DNA of 64,000 bases, from NCBI GenBank assembly GCA_020440605.1, contig JAGRNT010000003.1:1-64000 (forward strand), given 5' to 3'. Source of the stretch: a bacterium. GTDB lineage: Bacteria > 4484-113 > JAFGCY01. Within the stretch, counting starts at the first letter, position 1, and the number at the start of each line of letters is the position of its first letter. The translations under genes and the position numbers were made by a program. The notes beneath the pieces were generated by a model. The model was not told the origin of the DNA. It saw only the letters and a program-made list of their open reading frames with translations, and ran no database searches. Shown here one piece after another: positions 26,392 through 35,510 of this stretch.

Positions 26392-28143
26392 TCACTCGGC
26401 TTCGTAGCAGCCCGCATCCAGCTTGCCGTCCAGCTGCGGCAGGATCCGCGGCATGCCGTCGAAGTCAAGCGGCGGGACGAGCAGGCTGTCCGTGTCCAGC
26501 TCGGTGGCGACGGAGCCCGTGAGGATGTGGTAGTCGTCAATCAGCGGACCGAGGAAGCAGGCCTCATCCGTCATCAGCACGCTGTGCAGCTCATTGCCCG
26601 TTGCCAGGCGCCACTCCGCCAGGTCGAGGATGTCATCCCCGCCGTTCTCCGTGAAGCGCCCGATCACGAGATTGTAGTCACTCGTGAAGCCGCTCTGGGA
26701 ATCCGGTGTGACGTCCACCGCTCCGCGGAAGGAGTGCCTGCTCCAGAAGATGTTGTTGCGCAGCGTGTTGCCGGTACTGCCGTTGTTGATCGTCACGCAC
26801 CAGCGGCCGTCAGTGGCCTGGATGATCGTGTTGCAGATCACAAGGTTGCCGGTGCTGGCCAGACCGTCACCGCTGTACATCACGAGCCCCGTGGCGTGGT
26901 TGTCATACAGCAGGTTGTTGCGGATCACGCTGTCCTGCAGGCCGTCCATGTTGAGCGCCGCCCCGCCGCCGCTGCCGTTGTCAAAGCAGACATTGCGCTC
27001 GATCAGGGCTTCGCTCATGATTCCGTCACCGCCCTGGCTGGCATCTGCATTGAACTGGATCCCGCTGCCGCGGTTTCCGTAGCAGATGTTGCCGCGTGCG
27101 ATGTTCTCATCGCCGCTGTTGCTGAGGTAGATCCCGTGCTCATCACCGCTGAAGCTGCAGGTGTTGTAGGAGACTTCGAGGCGGTCCACGAAGCCGCTGA
27201 AGATTCCCCAGCGGAAATTGCTGGTGCAGGTGTTGTGGCGCAGCACGATGTCATGCGCCGGTTCGGCGGCACTGCCCACCACACGGATACCGGAACGTGA
27301 GCAGTCGCGCACGGTGAAGCCCTCGATCACGATGTCATGGATGTCCGTGGCCTCGAAGTTCTCGATGTTGATTCCATCCGGAGTCTGCGGGTTGTCAAAG
27401 ATCACGTTCGCACCCTCGAGCGCGGAGAAGGTCACCGGCGCTCCCGGCTCGCCGCTCTGGCTGAGCATGAAACCCTCATAGTCTCCTGGACGCACGATCA
27501 CGGTGTCGCCGGCCTGCACGGTGTCGGCGGCCTTCTGCAGTGTGGCCCAGGGCAGGGTCACGCTGCCGGGATTGTTGTCATTGCCGCCATTGCTGTCCGG
27601 GGAGACGTAGTAGATGCTGCCCTGGTGGTCCTCGTCATAGACCAGCGTCAGGCTGTCGAGCTCCGACTGCTGGCCGCCGGCCTGCAGTGCGGGAACCACA
27701 ACGGCGAAGTACAGGAAGCCGGCCGGTGAAACCAGTCCGGGAAAGTCGCTGAGTTCCGAGATCGCCAGCCCGCCTTCCATCTGGCTGAAGCCGACCCAGC
27801 GCTCGTTCTGGAAATCCGCGGCGGCGATGAACAGATTGCCGCTGCCGATGGCGATCAGGCTGTCCACGGCTCCGCCGGGGTCTGCGGTCTGGAAGATGCT
27901 CCAGGCCAGTTCAGTCTGCGTGGGCATGTAGGTCCGGCCCTCATTCTGCGGCTCGGCCAGCATCTGGCTGTGGGGCTGCACCAGGCTGATGCGATGGGAT
28001 TCAATCACACTTGGCCGGCGCAGGGCGTCCAGACCGTCCAGGGAAGGCAGACCGGAGGGGTCAGGCTCCAATTCAGGCGCAGCAGAAGCGCAGGCGGTCA
28101 GCAGGCCTGTCAGCAGGAGAATCAGGATGCGTGGAAGCTGCAT
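26392..28143 (-). CDS. Right-handed beta-helix lipoprotein (DUF1565-type, pectin-lyase fold)
   Basis: 583 residues with a lipobox (LLTACAS) near residue 18. From about residue 180 it has the entry motif YYVSPDSNGGNDNNPGS...WATLQKAAD and VRPGDYEG, typical of DUF1565. A series of parallel beta-helix turns follows (VIEGFTV, IVLRHNTCTSN, LEVSYNTCSF, IARGNICYGN, LIERNVCFDN, VIRNNLLYDN). Such proteins bind or cut polysaccharides at the cell surface; no catalytic residues can be assigned. A TATAAG ends 5 nt before the ATG, so the mRNA may be leaderless. Confidence 0.82.
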   Translation of the reverse strand: MQLPRILILLLTGLLTACASAAPELEPDPSGLPSLDGLDALRRPSVIESHRISLVQPHSQMLAEPQNEGRTYMPTQTELAWSIFQTADPGGAVDSLIAIGSGNLFIAAADFQNERWVGFSQMEGGLAISELSDFPGLVSPAGFLYFAVVVPALQAGGQQSELDSLTLVYDEDHQGSIYYVSPDSNGGNDNNPGSVTLPWATLQKAADTVQAGDTVIVRPGDYEGFMLSQSGEPGAPVTFSALEGANVIFDNPQTPDGINIENFEATDIHDIVIEGFTVRDCSRSGIRVVGSAAEPAHDIVLRHNTCTSNFRWGIFSGFVDRLEVSYNTCSFSGDEHGIYLSNSGDENIARGNICYGNRGSGIQFNADASQGGDGIMSEALIERNVCFDNGSGGGAALNMDGLQDSVIRNNLLYDNHATGLVMYSGDGLASTGNLVICNTIIQATDGRWCVTINNGSTGNTLRNNIFWSRHSFRGAVDVTPDSQSGFTSDYNLVIGRFTENGGDDILDLAEWRLATGNELHSVLMTDEACFLGPLIDDYHILTGSVATELDTDSLLVPPLDFDGMPRILPQLDGKLDAGCYEAE

Positions 28144-28211
28144 GTTTTCTTATACCCTACAGATCTGACCGGACAGGGAACCAGTGGTTCCCGGAATCGT
28201 CCGCAAGAAAT

Positions 28212-28242
28212 AAAAAAGGGGGAGCGCACGGCTCCCCCTTTG
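28212..28242 (-). terminator. Terminator of the unknown five-gene operon
   Basis: AAAGGGGGAGC-CGTGC-GCTCCCCCTTTTTT read on the minus strand. The stem is flanked by A and T runs on both sides, so it could also work on the plus strand. Confidence 0.88.
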
Positions 28243-28266
28243 ATTTAACAGGTCTGACCCAGGGGA

Positions 28267-28887
28267 TCACTGACCCCTGAAGGAGTCGATGATGAACTGG
28301 AATCGTCCGATCAGCAGCGAGATACGGGCCATCACGGTGTAGCCGAAACTGGCGCCGAAGCTGACCATGATGAATACGATGCCCACGCGGCTGATCACGC
28401 CGACCGTCTTCCGGTGTTCCAGGCTGAAGAAGAAGTAGATCAGCGTGGAGAAGACAGCCAGCAGGATGATGATCTGGTTGATCACCGGACCCACGCCGCC
28501 ACCGTAGGGCTGCAGGGTCTGGCTGAGCTGGGGCAGCAGCAGCGAATGTACGATCAGTGGCAGCGAATAACCCGCGAATCCACCGATGTACAGTGCGAAG
28601 GACATGCGCGATAGCCAGCTCAGACTGGGAATGATGCGCAGCAGGATGAAGATGCCGAGCAGGGTCGGAATCAGCACCCAGTAGTTGTGGTTCTGCTGCA
28701 TCTGCTGGAATACGAGCGGGTAGATCGTGCTCCAGTACTGGATGTTCACGTAGTAGCCGACACTGATGCCGAGGTACAGGTGCTCGCCGAACTTGAATGC
28801 CGGGTTGTCCTTGTAGATGAAGCTGAACATCATCAGCGTCAGGCCGACCGCGATCCATGTACCGATTACTTCACCGACCGGGATCAT
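28267..28887 (-). CDS. Unknown-operon gene 5: multi-pass membrane protein
   Basis: 206 residues with about six membrane segments and short loops (VIGTWIAVGLTLMMFSFIY, YWVLIPTLLGIFILLRII, MSFALYIGGFAGYSLPLIV, QIIILLAVFSTLIYFFF, VGIVFIMVSFGASFGYTVM). It begins in an ATGA overlap with gene 4 and has AAGGAGG before its ATG. No family recognised. It ends the operon at a strong terminator. Likely a membrane subunit of the complex made by this operon (inference). Confidence 0.8.
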   Translation of the reverse strand: MIPVGEVIGTWIAVGLTLMMFSFIYKDNPAFKFGEHLYLGISVGYYVNIQYWSTIYPLVFQQMQQNHNYWVLIPTLLGIFILLRIIPSLSWLSRMSFALYIGGFAGYSLPLIVHSLLLPQLSQTLQPYGGGVGPVINQIIILLAVFSTLIYFFFSLEHRKTVGVISRVGIVFIMVSFGASFGYTVMARISLLIGRFQFIIDSFRGQ

Positions 28888-29759
28888 GCATTCCTCCTTT
28901 CCTCACGCTGACGCTTGTTGGCGATGAAGTAGCAGATGTTGGCAAGGATGATCGAGAGCACGATAAACAGGTGCACGGCGCTCTGGGCATCCATGCCCTT
29001 CACGGCATTGCCTGCGATGCGGGCTCCACCGTTCTTGAAGTTCGGATACTTGTCCATCAGCAGCACGTCGTACTCAGCGCTGCCCTTCATTCCACCGGAG
29101 ATGCCATCCAGCTGCCCCGCCTGGTAGTAGGGGTAATAGCCGGCGGCGGAGACCGCGGTGCAGGCTGCACTCATCGGCACATTCTCCGGAGCACTGGCAA
29201 AGGCGATCCAGACCTCGACCGTGGCACCTGCGGCGATGTCCACGATGTAGTCGCAGTCCTTGACGCGCTGCACGCGCTGGTAGATCGGCATGTTGGCCGT
29301 CGGCCGGTTGTAGAAGTCGGTCGGATAGGTGCCGGTGATGCTGTTCGTCAGGCCACCGACCACGGCTGCGTTGCCGGGCTTGTAGCCGAGGAAGCAGTAG
29401 TCGGTACCGCTTGACTTGCCGTACTGCGCGCCGACTTCCTCAATCGCCTGCTGGATCAGGGCGGGTCCGCCCGGCCAGAGGGTGAGAATGTGCACCTTGT
29501 GATCCTTCTCGAAGCAGTGGGCCAGCAGCGAGTAGGTAAAGGGCTGCAGTTCCGGCTTGGAGGAGGGGTCGTAGTCAGCGGCGATCATCACGTCACTGCC
29601 GTTGGGCAGGGCGTCAATCGCACTGAAGATCGAACGCACTTCAGGCGTGGTGCCGATCGGCATCTGGATCGGTACCAGCAGCGGCCAGACAACCAGCAGG
29701 GCCACGCAGCCGAAGATGATCTTGCGGTCCAGGTTGAGGATCAGTGTCACGAAGTCCAT
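28884..29759 (-). CDS. Unknown-operon gene 4: membrane-anchored Rossmann-like protein
   Basis: 291 residues with one membrane segment near the N-terminus (IIFGCVALLVVWPLLVPI) and one near the C-terminus (AVHLFIVLSIILANICYFI), around a globular alpha/beta domain. That domain alternates strands and helices (VMIAADYDP, KVHILTLWPGG, CDYIVDIAAG, YDVLLMDKYPN). The strand IVDIAAG followed by a small-residue loop and a final ISGGMKGSAEYD resemble features of gene 2. GGAGGAGG precedes the ATG; the gap to gene 3 is 2 nt. No known family recognised. Confidence 0.78.
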   Translation of the reverse strand: MDFVTLILNLDRKIIFGCVALLVVWPLLVPIQMPIGTTPEVRSIFSAIDALPNGSDVMIAADYDPSSKPELQPFTYSLLAHCFEKDHKVHILTLWPGGPALIQQAIEEVGAQYGKSSGTDYCFLGYKPGNAAVVGGLTNSITGTYPTDFYNRPTANMPIYQRVQRVKDCDYIVDIAAGATVEVWIAFASAPENVPMSAACTAVSAAGYYPYYQAGQLDGISGGMKGSAEYDVLLMDKYPNFKNGGARIAGNAVKGMDAQSAVHLFIVLSIILANICYFIANKRQREERRNA

Positions 29760-29761
29760 TT

Positions 29762-30466
29762 CTAGTCACCTCCTCCCATGTAGGTCCGCTCAATTCCGAA
29801 GATGATGCGGATCGAGATTGCGATCTGGCTAAGGTAGACCCCCAGCAGGATGCCGCGCTTGGCGGCGGCATTCGGGACATTGAGCAGCCAGCCCGTCCAC
29901 TCCTCGAAATCGATGAAGTGGTATTCGTTGCCGAACATCATGAAGGTCGGCGTGGCGTTGCTGATCAGGTCACCGATCGGTACGCGGCCTACCATCATGA
30001 TGATCGCCGCGACCAGCAGCAGTGTTGCCTCCATGCTGCGGGCGCGGAAGGCGCGGAAGGCAGCGGAAGCGATGAAGAAGGCCAGCACGGAGAACATGGT
30101 GGCCTGCATCGGGATGAACGTGAATTCGTAGAGCCAGTTGAACAGGGAGCCGGTCTCCATGTTCTTCTCGGCGAAGCCCGGGAAATTGAAGGGTGCGAAA
30201 CCCGCGAACATCATCAGCGCGAAGGCCGCGATCGTCACATAGGAGAAGGCGAAGCCCGGCCTCTTCATGCGGATCTTCAGCATGTGATGCTGCAGCAGCG
30301 AGAGGATACCGAGGATCGCCGCGAAGCCCACGATGATGCGCACCCATTCCAGGTAGCCATCCTCCAGGTTGGTGCTCACCTCACTGGGGATGTAGTACCT
30401 GATCCACATCATGATTCCCGCCACGAAGGCGATGATGATGGGCAGTTGTCGTTTCAGGAAAATCAA
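29762..30466 (-). CDS. Unknown-operon gene 3: multi-pass membrane protein
   Basis: 234 residues with about six membrane segments (LPIIIAFVAGIMMWIRYYI, IIVGFAAILGILSLL, YVTIAAFALMMFAGF, TMFSVLAFFIASAAF, TLLLVAAIIMMVG). The start is a TTG at 30466: the only ATG nearby is followed at once by a stop in its frame, and GGAGG lies 6 nt before the TTG. Ten nucleotides separate it from gene 2. No family recognised. Confidence 0.75.
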   Translation of the reverse strand: MIFLKRQLPIIIAFVAGIMMWIRYYIPSEVSTNLEDGYLEWVRIIVGFAAILGILSLLQHHMLKIRMKRPGFAFSYVTIAAFALMMFAGFAPFNFPGFAEKNMETGSLFNWLYEFTFIPMQATMFSVLAFFIASAAFRAFRARSMEATLLLVAAIIMMVGRVPIGDLISNATPTFMMFGNEYHFIDFEEWTGWLLNVPNAAAKRGILLGVYLSQIAISIRIIFGIERTYMGGGD

Positions 30467-30476
30467 CTCATGCCTC

Positions 30477-32159
30477 CTACAGCGGTGTCACCATGTCCTT
30501 GAAGAATTTCCACTCGCCGTTGAAGATGAACAGGATCGCCTGCAGCAGGATGATCGCCATCATCAAGGCCTTGGCAATGTCCTGACCCTTCAGGCTGCCC
30601 AGCAGCATCGGCTCGCGGGAGAGATAGGCACTTGCAGCATAGAGCTCCTCACCGATCAGCGTATAGTCGCAGGTCACGATGAAGAAGGGCAGCTGGTGCT
30701 CGGCATCCGTACCGGCGATCTGGATCGCGCCGGTTGCGGCGCCGGTCTCCGCCAGCAGCAGGGATTCCGCGTAGTAGTAACCCATCAGGAAGATGGCGGC
30801 GGGCTTGTCTCGCATCATGATGCCGCAGGTGGCGGCGGTGAAGGAGAACTGGTCATCCGTGAGGAAGAAGATGTTGTCCTCGCGGTAGGCATCGGGCCGA
30901 CCCGCGGTGGCATATCCTTCCTTGACGACTTCCTGGGCCACGGTCTGCACCACCGGATCACGGTTGGGGACGATCAGGTCGGATTCGTAGTCGGCGATCT
31001 TGCCGGCCACACGTCCTAGGATGTTGATCGCCGCCAGGGTGGAAAGCTCGGAAAGTGACTGCAGGCCGGTGAGGTACATCACGGGCTTGCCCATCTCGGT
31101 GGCGCGGCCGATGGCTTCATCGACGGCTTCAAGGCCGGCGATGCGGCGGATGAACATGTTCGGGTTGCGCCGTGCGAGGATGATGAATGCCAGGATGATC
31201 ATGCTGAACAGCAGCGCGAAGACCAGGTTGTTGGTCTTGGACTTGTCAAAGGCATTGCCACGCGGCGTGACGGTACCGAGGCTGATCTGCTCCGCGAGCT
31301 GCGGGCCGCCGCCGGCTGCCGGATCCATCGGGTTGGACTCTGCGGCACCATAGGTGCTCATGCGCAGCTGGTACTCAATGTCCGGGACGAGATTGATCGG
31401 GATCGAGGCGAACTGCTCAAGTCCGGTGGAGCTGTCATCAGACGCTGCAGTACCCGGATTCGGTACTGAGATGGAATCAACGGTGAAGTACAGCCGGCCG
31501 GCATCATTGCGCCTGGCGGCATTCACGCCGAAGAGATCGGTGCGTGCACCCTTGGTTCCCACGGAAGCCATCGGCGCCATGGCGGCTGCGCTGATCCACT
31601 CACCGCCATTGCGCATCGCCTCATTCAGGAATTCCCAGGTCAGGGCCTTGAGCCGCAGATCCTCGCCCTTGTAGGTGCGGGCTGCGAACTTCGCCTGCAG
31701 GGCGGCGATCTGCTTGTCCAGGCGGCGGAAGACCCGGTATTTCTGCCAGTATGTCCGGCGCAGCCCGGCCACCTCGGATCCCGGCAGCTTGTCGATGATC
31801 GACTGGTCCAGATCACTCTGGGCCTGATCCATTTCGGCCTTGGCGGAGCTGCGCTGGTCCAGCAGCGTGCCGACCTCTCCGGACAGCCAGTTGCGGGCAT
31901 CCGTGAGGGTCTGCATTTCCTGCTGGCTGAGCTCGAAGTGCTTCAGCAGCTGATCATTGACCCGCAGTTCCACGGAGAACTGGTCAGCCTCCGTGGGGCT
32001 GCCGTCCCAGTCCCAGCTGATGGCAACGGCATTGCCTTCATCATTGGCAACGTCGCTGAGTTCCACGTCAGCCGGTGCGGGTACGGCATATGCATGCAGG
32101 GGCAGCAGCAGCAGCAGCGCCATGCAAGCCAGTAACCGTTTTCCCATTCCCATGTGCAT
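30477..32159 (-). CDS. Unknown-operon gene 2: DUF6754-like exported and membrane-anchored protein
   Basis: 560 residues. A signal peptide (ending LPLHAYA) is followed by a fibronectin-III-like strand region (about 25-95, AISWDWDGSPTEADQFSVELRV), then a helical region. A membrane segment near 320-340 (NLVFALLFSMIILAFIILARR) leads to an alpha/beta domain with GKPVMYLTGLQSL, DYESDLIVPNRDP, FFLTDDQFSFTAATCGIM and AAIFLMGYYYAESLLLAETGA, and a last membrane segment near 535-552. The domain matches what I recall of DUF6754, whose function is unknown. ATG choices lie at 32159, 32153 and 32147. Confidence 0.78.
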   Translation of the reverse strand: MHMGMGKRLLACMALLLLLPLHAYAVPAPADVELSDVANDEGNAVAISWDWDGSPTEADQFSVELRVNDQLLKHFELSQQEMQTLTDARNWLSGEVGTLLDQRSSAKAEMDQAQSDLDQSIIDKLPGSEVAGLRRTYWQKYRVFRRLDKQIAALQAKFAARTYKGEDLRLKALTWEFLNEAMRNGGEWISAAAMAPMASVGTKGARTDLFGVNAARRNDAGRLYFTVDSISVPNPGTAASDDSSTGLEQFASIPINLVPDIEYQLRMSTYGAAESNPMDPAAGGGPQLAEQISLGTVTPRGNAFDKSKTNNLVFALLFSMIILAFIILARRNPNMFIRRIAGLEAVDEAIGRATEMGKPVMYLTGLQSLSELSTLAAINILGRVAGKIADYESDLIVPNRDPVVQTVAQEVVKEGYATAGRPDAYREDNIFFLTDDQFSFTAATCGIMMRDKPAAIFLMGYYYAESLLLAETGAATGAIQIAGTDAEHQLPFFIVTCDYTLIGEELYAASAYLSREPMLLGSLKGQDIAKALMMAIILLQAILFIFNGEWKFFKDMVTPL

Positions 32160-32204
32160 TACCTGCTCTTGTAAGGTTTGATCCGCGGGCCAGGCCCGGC
32201 GGCA

Positions 32205-33359
32205 TCAGCTTTCAATCATCTCGATATTGGCGCGGGGCACAACGACCTTCTCCCCGCCGTCAAATTCAACTTCTAGCACCCGGACCATCGTCTCGCTTTC
32301 CACCTTGGTCAGCTCGGGGATCAGCTTGCCGACCCTGCCGATGCGACCGAAGTAGGGCTCACGGATGCAGCGCACCATGGCACCGATGTCAGTGCCGACA
32401 TTCTGCTGGGCTTCCTCGGCCCCGCCGATCGCTCCCTGGGTGGGGATGATCACCTCGGGGCGCATCACGCCGGCGCGGATCTGTGTCGCACCGCTGATGC
32501 TCGTGCGCTGGCCCTCACGCTTCCTCAGGAGGTTGAAGGTCTTGTCCGCCATGGCGATCTCACCGAAGCCCTCGGTCATCACGAGCGTCAGCCCGATCTC
32601 CTCGGAGCCTGTGATCGCCACGCCGAGGTCATAGCCGAGGATCGCCTTCAGGTCCTTGTCATGGAATCCGCCGACGATCACGCCCTTCACGCCGACCTGC
32701 TTGCACTTCTCGAATGCGGCGCTGGTCAGCAAGCTGCCGCCCACGACGATCCTGTTCTGGAATTCAGCCTTGATGTGCTGCTCGTCAAGGATCTCGTCCT
32801 TGGAACCGACACCCATCACCAGCTCGCCGTGGGTTTCGCCGCCCACGCCGAAGATGCCCTGCACGAAACTGCCGTGGGTCTCGACCACGACGCCCTCGCC
32901 GGCACGGACCTCCACGACCTTGCCATCAACATAGGCCGGCATTTCCACCAGACGAGGCGGATAGCGCAGGATCACTTGGCCCGTGACGTCAGAGACGTTG
33001 TCAATCGAGCCGTCGAAATCCACGGTGATGCGGGTCTGGAGAAATTTCAGCCCGAGAAAGGGCTTGTTCTCGGCGATCACTTCACCGGCAGTGAATGACT
33101 CGCCGGGTTTCTTCAGCATGTAGTCGTTGATCATGCCCGGATCGACGCCGAGCATGTTGACGACATTGAGGGTCTTGACCGGGCCCGGAAGCTCCGTTCG
33201 TGCCACGACCTGATCCGCTGTGACCGTGTCGCCGAGCTTGACGAGCACATCCCCCTTGAGCGGCAGGATCCGGTCCTTGCGGACCGTGGTGAGTTCGGTG
33301 ACCTTCAGGCCTGGTACGTAAGCGTGCGCCACTGGGGTGCCATCCTCCGGTTGCTCCAC
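32205..33359 (-). CDS. Unknown-operon gene 1: soluble protein with barrel-sandwich-like N-terminus and KOW-like end
   Basis: 384 residues, no signal or membrane segment. The first 100 residues (LPLKGDVLVKLGDTVTADQVVARTELPG) look like a lipoyl/RnfC-like barrel-sandwich hybrid. The middle has GVKGVIVGGFHDKDLKAILGYDLG and LGVAITGSEEIGLTLVMTEGFG, probably an alpha/beta lobe. The last 60 (EPYFGRIGRVGKL...VRVLEVEFDGG...VVPRANIEMIE) look like a KOW-type small barrel. The start is GTG at 33359, or GTG at 33332, which has GGAGG 11 nt upstream. It leads the operon. Confidence 0.75.
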   Translation of the reverse strand: MEQPEDGTPVAHAYVPGLKVTELTTVRKDRILPLKGDVLVKLGDTVTADQVVARTELPGPVKTLNVVNMLGVDPGMINDYMLKKPGESFTAGEVIAENKPFLGLKFLQTRITVDFDGSIDNVSDVTGQVILRYPPRLVEMPAYVDGKVVEVRAGEGVVVETHGSFVQGIFGVGGETHGELVMGVGSKDEILDEQHIKAEFQNRIVVGGSLLTSAAFEKCKQVGVKGVIVGGFHDKDLKAILGYDLGVAITGSEEIGLTLVMTEGFGEIAMADKTFNLLRKREGQRTSISGATQIRAGVMRPEVIIPTQGAIGGAEEAQQNVGTDIGAMVRCIREPYFGRIGRVGKLIPELTKVESETMVRVLEVEFDGGEKVVVPRANIEMIES

Positions 33360-33382
33360 GGGGGAGCGGAATTAAGTTACCT

Positions 33383-33411
33383 ATAATAAACCAAAAGCCC
33401 GATTAGGTCAC
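33383..33411 (-). promoter_or_regulatory. Promoter of the unknown five-gene operon
   Basis: GTGACC (33406-33411), 17-nt spacer, TATTAT (33383-33388) on the minus strand, placing +1 at about 33376. Confidence 0.45.
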
Positions 33412-33492
33412 TACCTCTCAACCTCCCGCAGCAATACTGACCGCAATGGCGACAGGATTGTGACTGCGCTGCCGCCTGGAACATCCGGGCAT

Positions 33493-33518
33493 GAAAAAGC
33501 CCCCGCCGGAGCGGGGGC
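33493..33518 (-). terminator. Terminator of the DUF4870-like gene
   Basis: GCCCCCGC-TCCG-GCGGGGGC followed by TTTTTC on the minus strand. It separates this gene from the five-gene operon. Confidence 0.85.
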
Positions 33519-33551
33519 CAGTCCTTTTCGGTTTGTGGCAGGGACGGACGA

Positions 33552-33956
33552 TCAGTCCTCATCCCCGAAGTCATCATCCTCGGCGCTCATGCTGGAAGCC
33601 GGGGGAGCAGCACTGCTGCTCGTGGTGGCACCACCACCGCCGGGAAGATTCATGGCCTGCTTCATGGCCATCTCGCCGAGCACGGGGACCTTGTAGATCT
33701 TGCCCTGGAAGGCATTGATGATCATGATCACCCAGAACACGAGGGCCACGACCCCGTAGATCCAGCCGACCACGGGGATGGCGACGAGGAGCATGGACAG
33801 GCTGAGAATCATCGCCTGGAAGGCGTAGAACCGGACGAACCTGCTCTCCTTCTCCATCAGGAAGAAGACCAGGCCGAGGATCCAGTGTATGCAGGCGATG
33901 CCCGCTGCCACGTTCGGCTCCATTCCCGTGCTGCTCTTGTCAGGTGTGAGACTCAT
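33552..33956 (-). CDS. DUF4870 (Tic20-like) small membrane protein
   Basis: 134 residues with three membrane segments: NVAAGIACIHWILGLVFFLM, then FVRFYAFQAMILSLSMLLV, then IYGVVALVFWVIMIINAFQG. The RFYAFQA motif between segments 1 and 2 is typical of DUF4870. An acidic tail (AEDDDFGDED) ends it. GGGAG lies 8 nt before the ATG. A TATAAT at 33985-33990 on the minus strand is a likely -10 box with a leader of about 22 nt. Function unknown. Confidence 0.8.
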   Translation of the reverse strand: MSLTPDKSSTGMEPNVAAGIACIHWILGLVFFLMEKESRFVRFYAFQAMILSLSMLLVAIPVVGWIYGVVALVFWVIMIINAFQGKIYKVPVLGEMAMKQAMNLPGGGGATTSSSAAPPASSMSAEDDDFGDED

Positions 33957-34064
33957 TTGACGACTCCCGCGTAAGGTTGGACTTATTATACATAATATGC
34001 GCTAAGTGGCCACCCGGGCCAACCAGATGCTATACCCGCATCCGCCTGTCTCAATCAGCAAATC

Positions 34065-35510
34065 TCAGGGACGGCGGTCCACTATGCGTTTTTCCTTGCT
34101 CATGGTCTCCATCCCCAGCTCGCTGCTCATTTCCTCATGGCTGTAGAAGCGGATCTCATCGATGCCGATTTCGGTCTGGATTCTGAACTTCGTCTGGATG
34201 GCCTTCTCGAAGTCCGGCTGGCTGCAGCCCTCATGCAGGGCCACCAGCAGCTGGACCTGGTCCTGGCCGAATTCATTGCCCTCAGGCTTGCTGACCACCA
34301 TCTGCCATTCGATGATGTCGCGCTCAGCATTGAACAGGTTGAACAGCTCATTGAAGTCAACGAGCGTGCCCTTGACCTTCTTGATCTCGCTGACGCGGGT
34401 GATGCTCGTGCCGAGCAGCGGCAGCTGTTTCCCGGTATGCGGGCACTGGCCGTAGACCAGGCCTTCCTTGACGAGATCTCCTGTGCGGTAGCGCAGCACG
34501 GTGCTGCCGGCACCACTGATGTGCGAGTAGACGATTTCACCGGGGCTGCCTTCCGGCACCGGCTCACCTGTCCCGGGATCGACGATCTCGAAGATCTCCA
34601 TGTCGGGATAAGTGAGGTAACGAGAATCCTCGCTGTCGTCGCTTTCCAGCCAGGCCTTCTTGGCCTCGGTCATGCCATAGGTCACGAGCACGCGCACATT
34701 CTGTGCCCCGAGCTTCGCCAGACGCTCCTTGAGCTTGAGCTTGTACATCGGCGGCACGCGCTCCGCTCCCAGCACCACGATGCGGATCTGCTCCATGCTG
34801 GTGCCGAGCTGTTCCGCAAGGTGCACGAGATGCATCACATAGCCCGGCGTACCGATCAGCACGGTGGGCTTGATACGACCGATCACGGCAAGGATCCCCT
34901 GGCTGCCCATCACCTTGCCACCGCCGGTATGCATCACCATCACGCCGGTCTCGAAGCCCATCTCGCTGATCTGCCAGAAGCCGAGATGCGGTGCGAAGGG
35001 CATCACGCTGACGATGCGGTCGCGCTTGCGGTCGAAGCCGCTGACCTCGAACATCCGCGCACCGGCCAGGCGCAGCTGCTGCATGTCCGCCTTGGTGTAG
35101 ACGAAGGGTGTCGGCAGCGCTGTGCGGCCCGTGGTGAAGGTCGTCATCACCGGCAGGTATTCATCCAGCACGAGATCCTTGATGCTCTTGCCCTCGCGCC
35201 GGCTGCGGGCCGCCAGCCCGATCTTGTCGAACAGGCTCAGGCTGGCCTTGAGCTGGGCCTCATCCGGCTGGATGATGAAATCGCGGAAGCGCGCCGGATT
35301 GTCCTCGGTGCTGGCGATGTCCGCCTTGGAACTGAAGGGCAGTCTGCGCAGATCCTCGAGGTTGCGGATGCTGTCGGGTCCGAGCCCCGCTTCGTCCATG
35401 AGCCTGCGGTAGTGCGGACAGAACGGATAGACCTTGTTCGAAATGAACTGGTGAAGCTTGCGTCCCTGCCGCTCACGGATTTCGCCGATTGGTACGTTTC
35501 CCCATGCCAT
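34065..35510 (-). CDS. Phenylacetate-CoA-ligase-like adenylate-forming enzyme
   Basis: 481 residues with the PaaK-type layout. An N-terminal ICPHYRRL-like helix region (VYPFCPHYRRLMDEAGL) is followed by a phosphate loop written TFTTGRTALPTPF instead of SSGTTG, then MPFAPHLGFW. The A5 motif is YGMTEAKKAWLES near 275 and the A7-like motif YRTGDLVKEG near 345. A small C-terminal domain ends the protein. It would activate a carboxylic acid as an adenylate or CoA ester; the altered loop and unknown neighbours leave the substrate open. TAGAAT ends 6 nt before the ATG, predicting a leaderless mRNA. Confidence 0.78.
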   Translation of the reverse strand: MAWGNVPIGEIRERQGRKLHQFISNKVYPFCPHYRRLMDEAGLGPDSIRNLEDLRRLPFSSKADIASTEDNPARFRDFIIQPDEAQLKASLSLFDKIGLAARSRREGKSIKDLVLDEYLPVMTTFTTGRTALPTPFVYTKADMQQLRLAGARMFEVSGFDRKRDRIVSVMPFAPHLGFWQISEMGFETGVMVMHTGGGKVMGSQGILAVIGRIKPTVLIGTPGYVMHLVHLAEQLGTSMEQIRIVVLGAERVPPMYKLKLKERLAKLGAQNVRVLVTYGMTEAKKAWLESDDSEDSRYLTYPDMEIFEIVDPGTGEPVPEGSPGEIVYSHISGAGSTVLRYRTGDLVKEGLVYGQCPHTGKQLPLLGTSITRVSEIKKVKGTLVDFNELFNLFNAERDIIEWQMVVSKPEGNEFGQDQVQLLVALHEGCSQPDFEKAIQTKFRIQTEIGIDEIRFYSHEEMSSELGMETMSKEKRIVDRRP

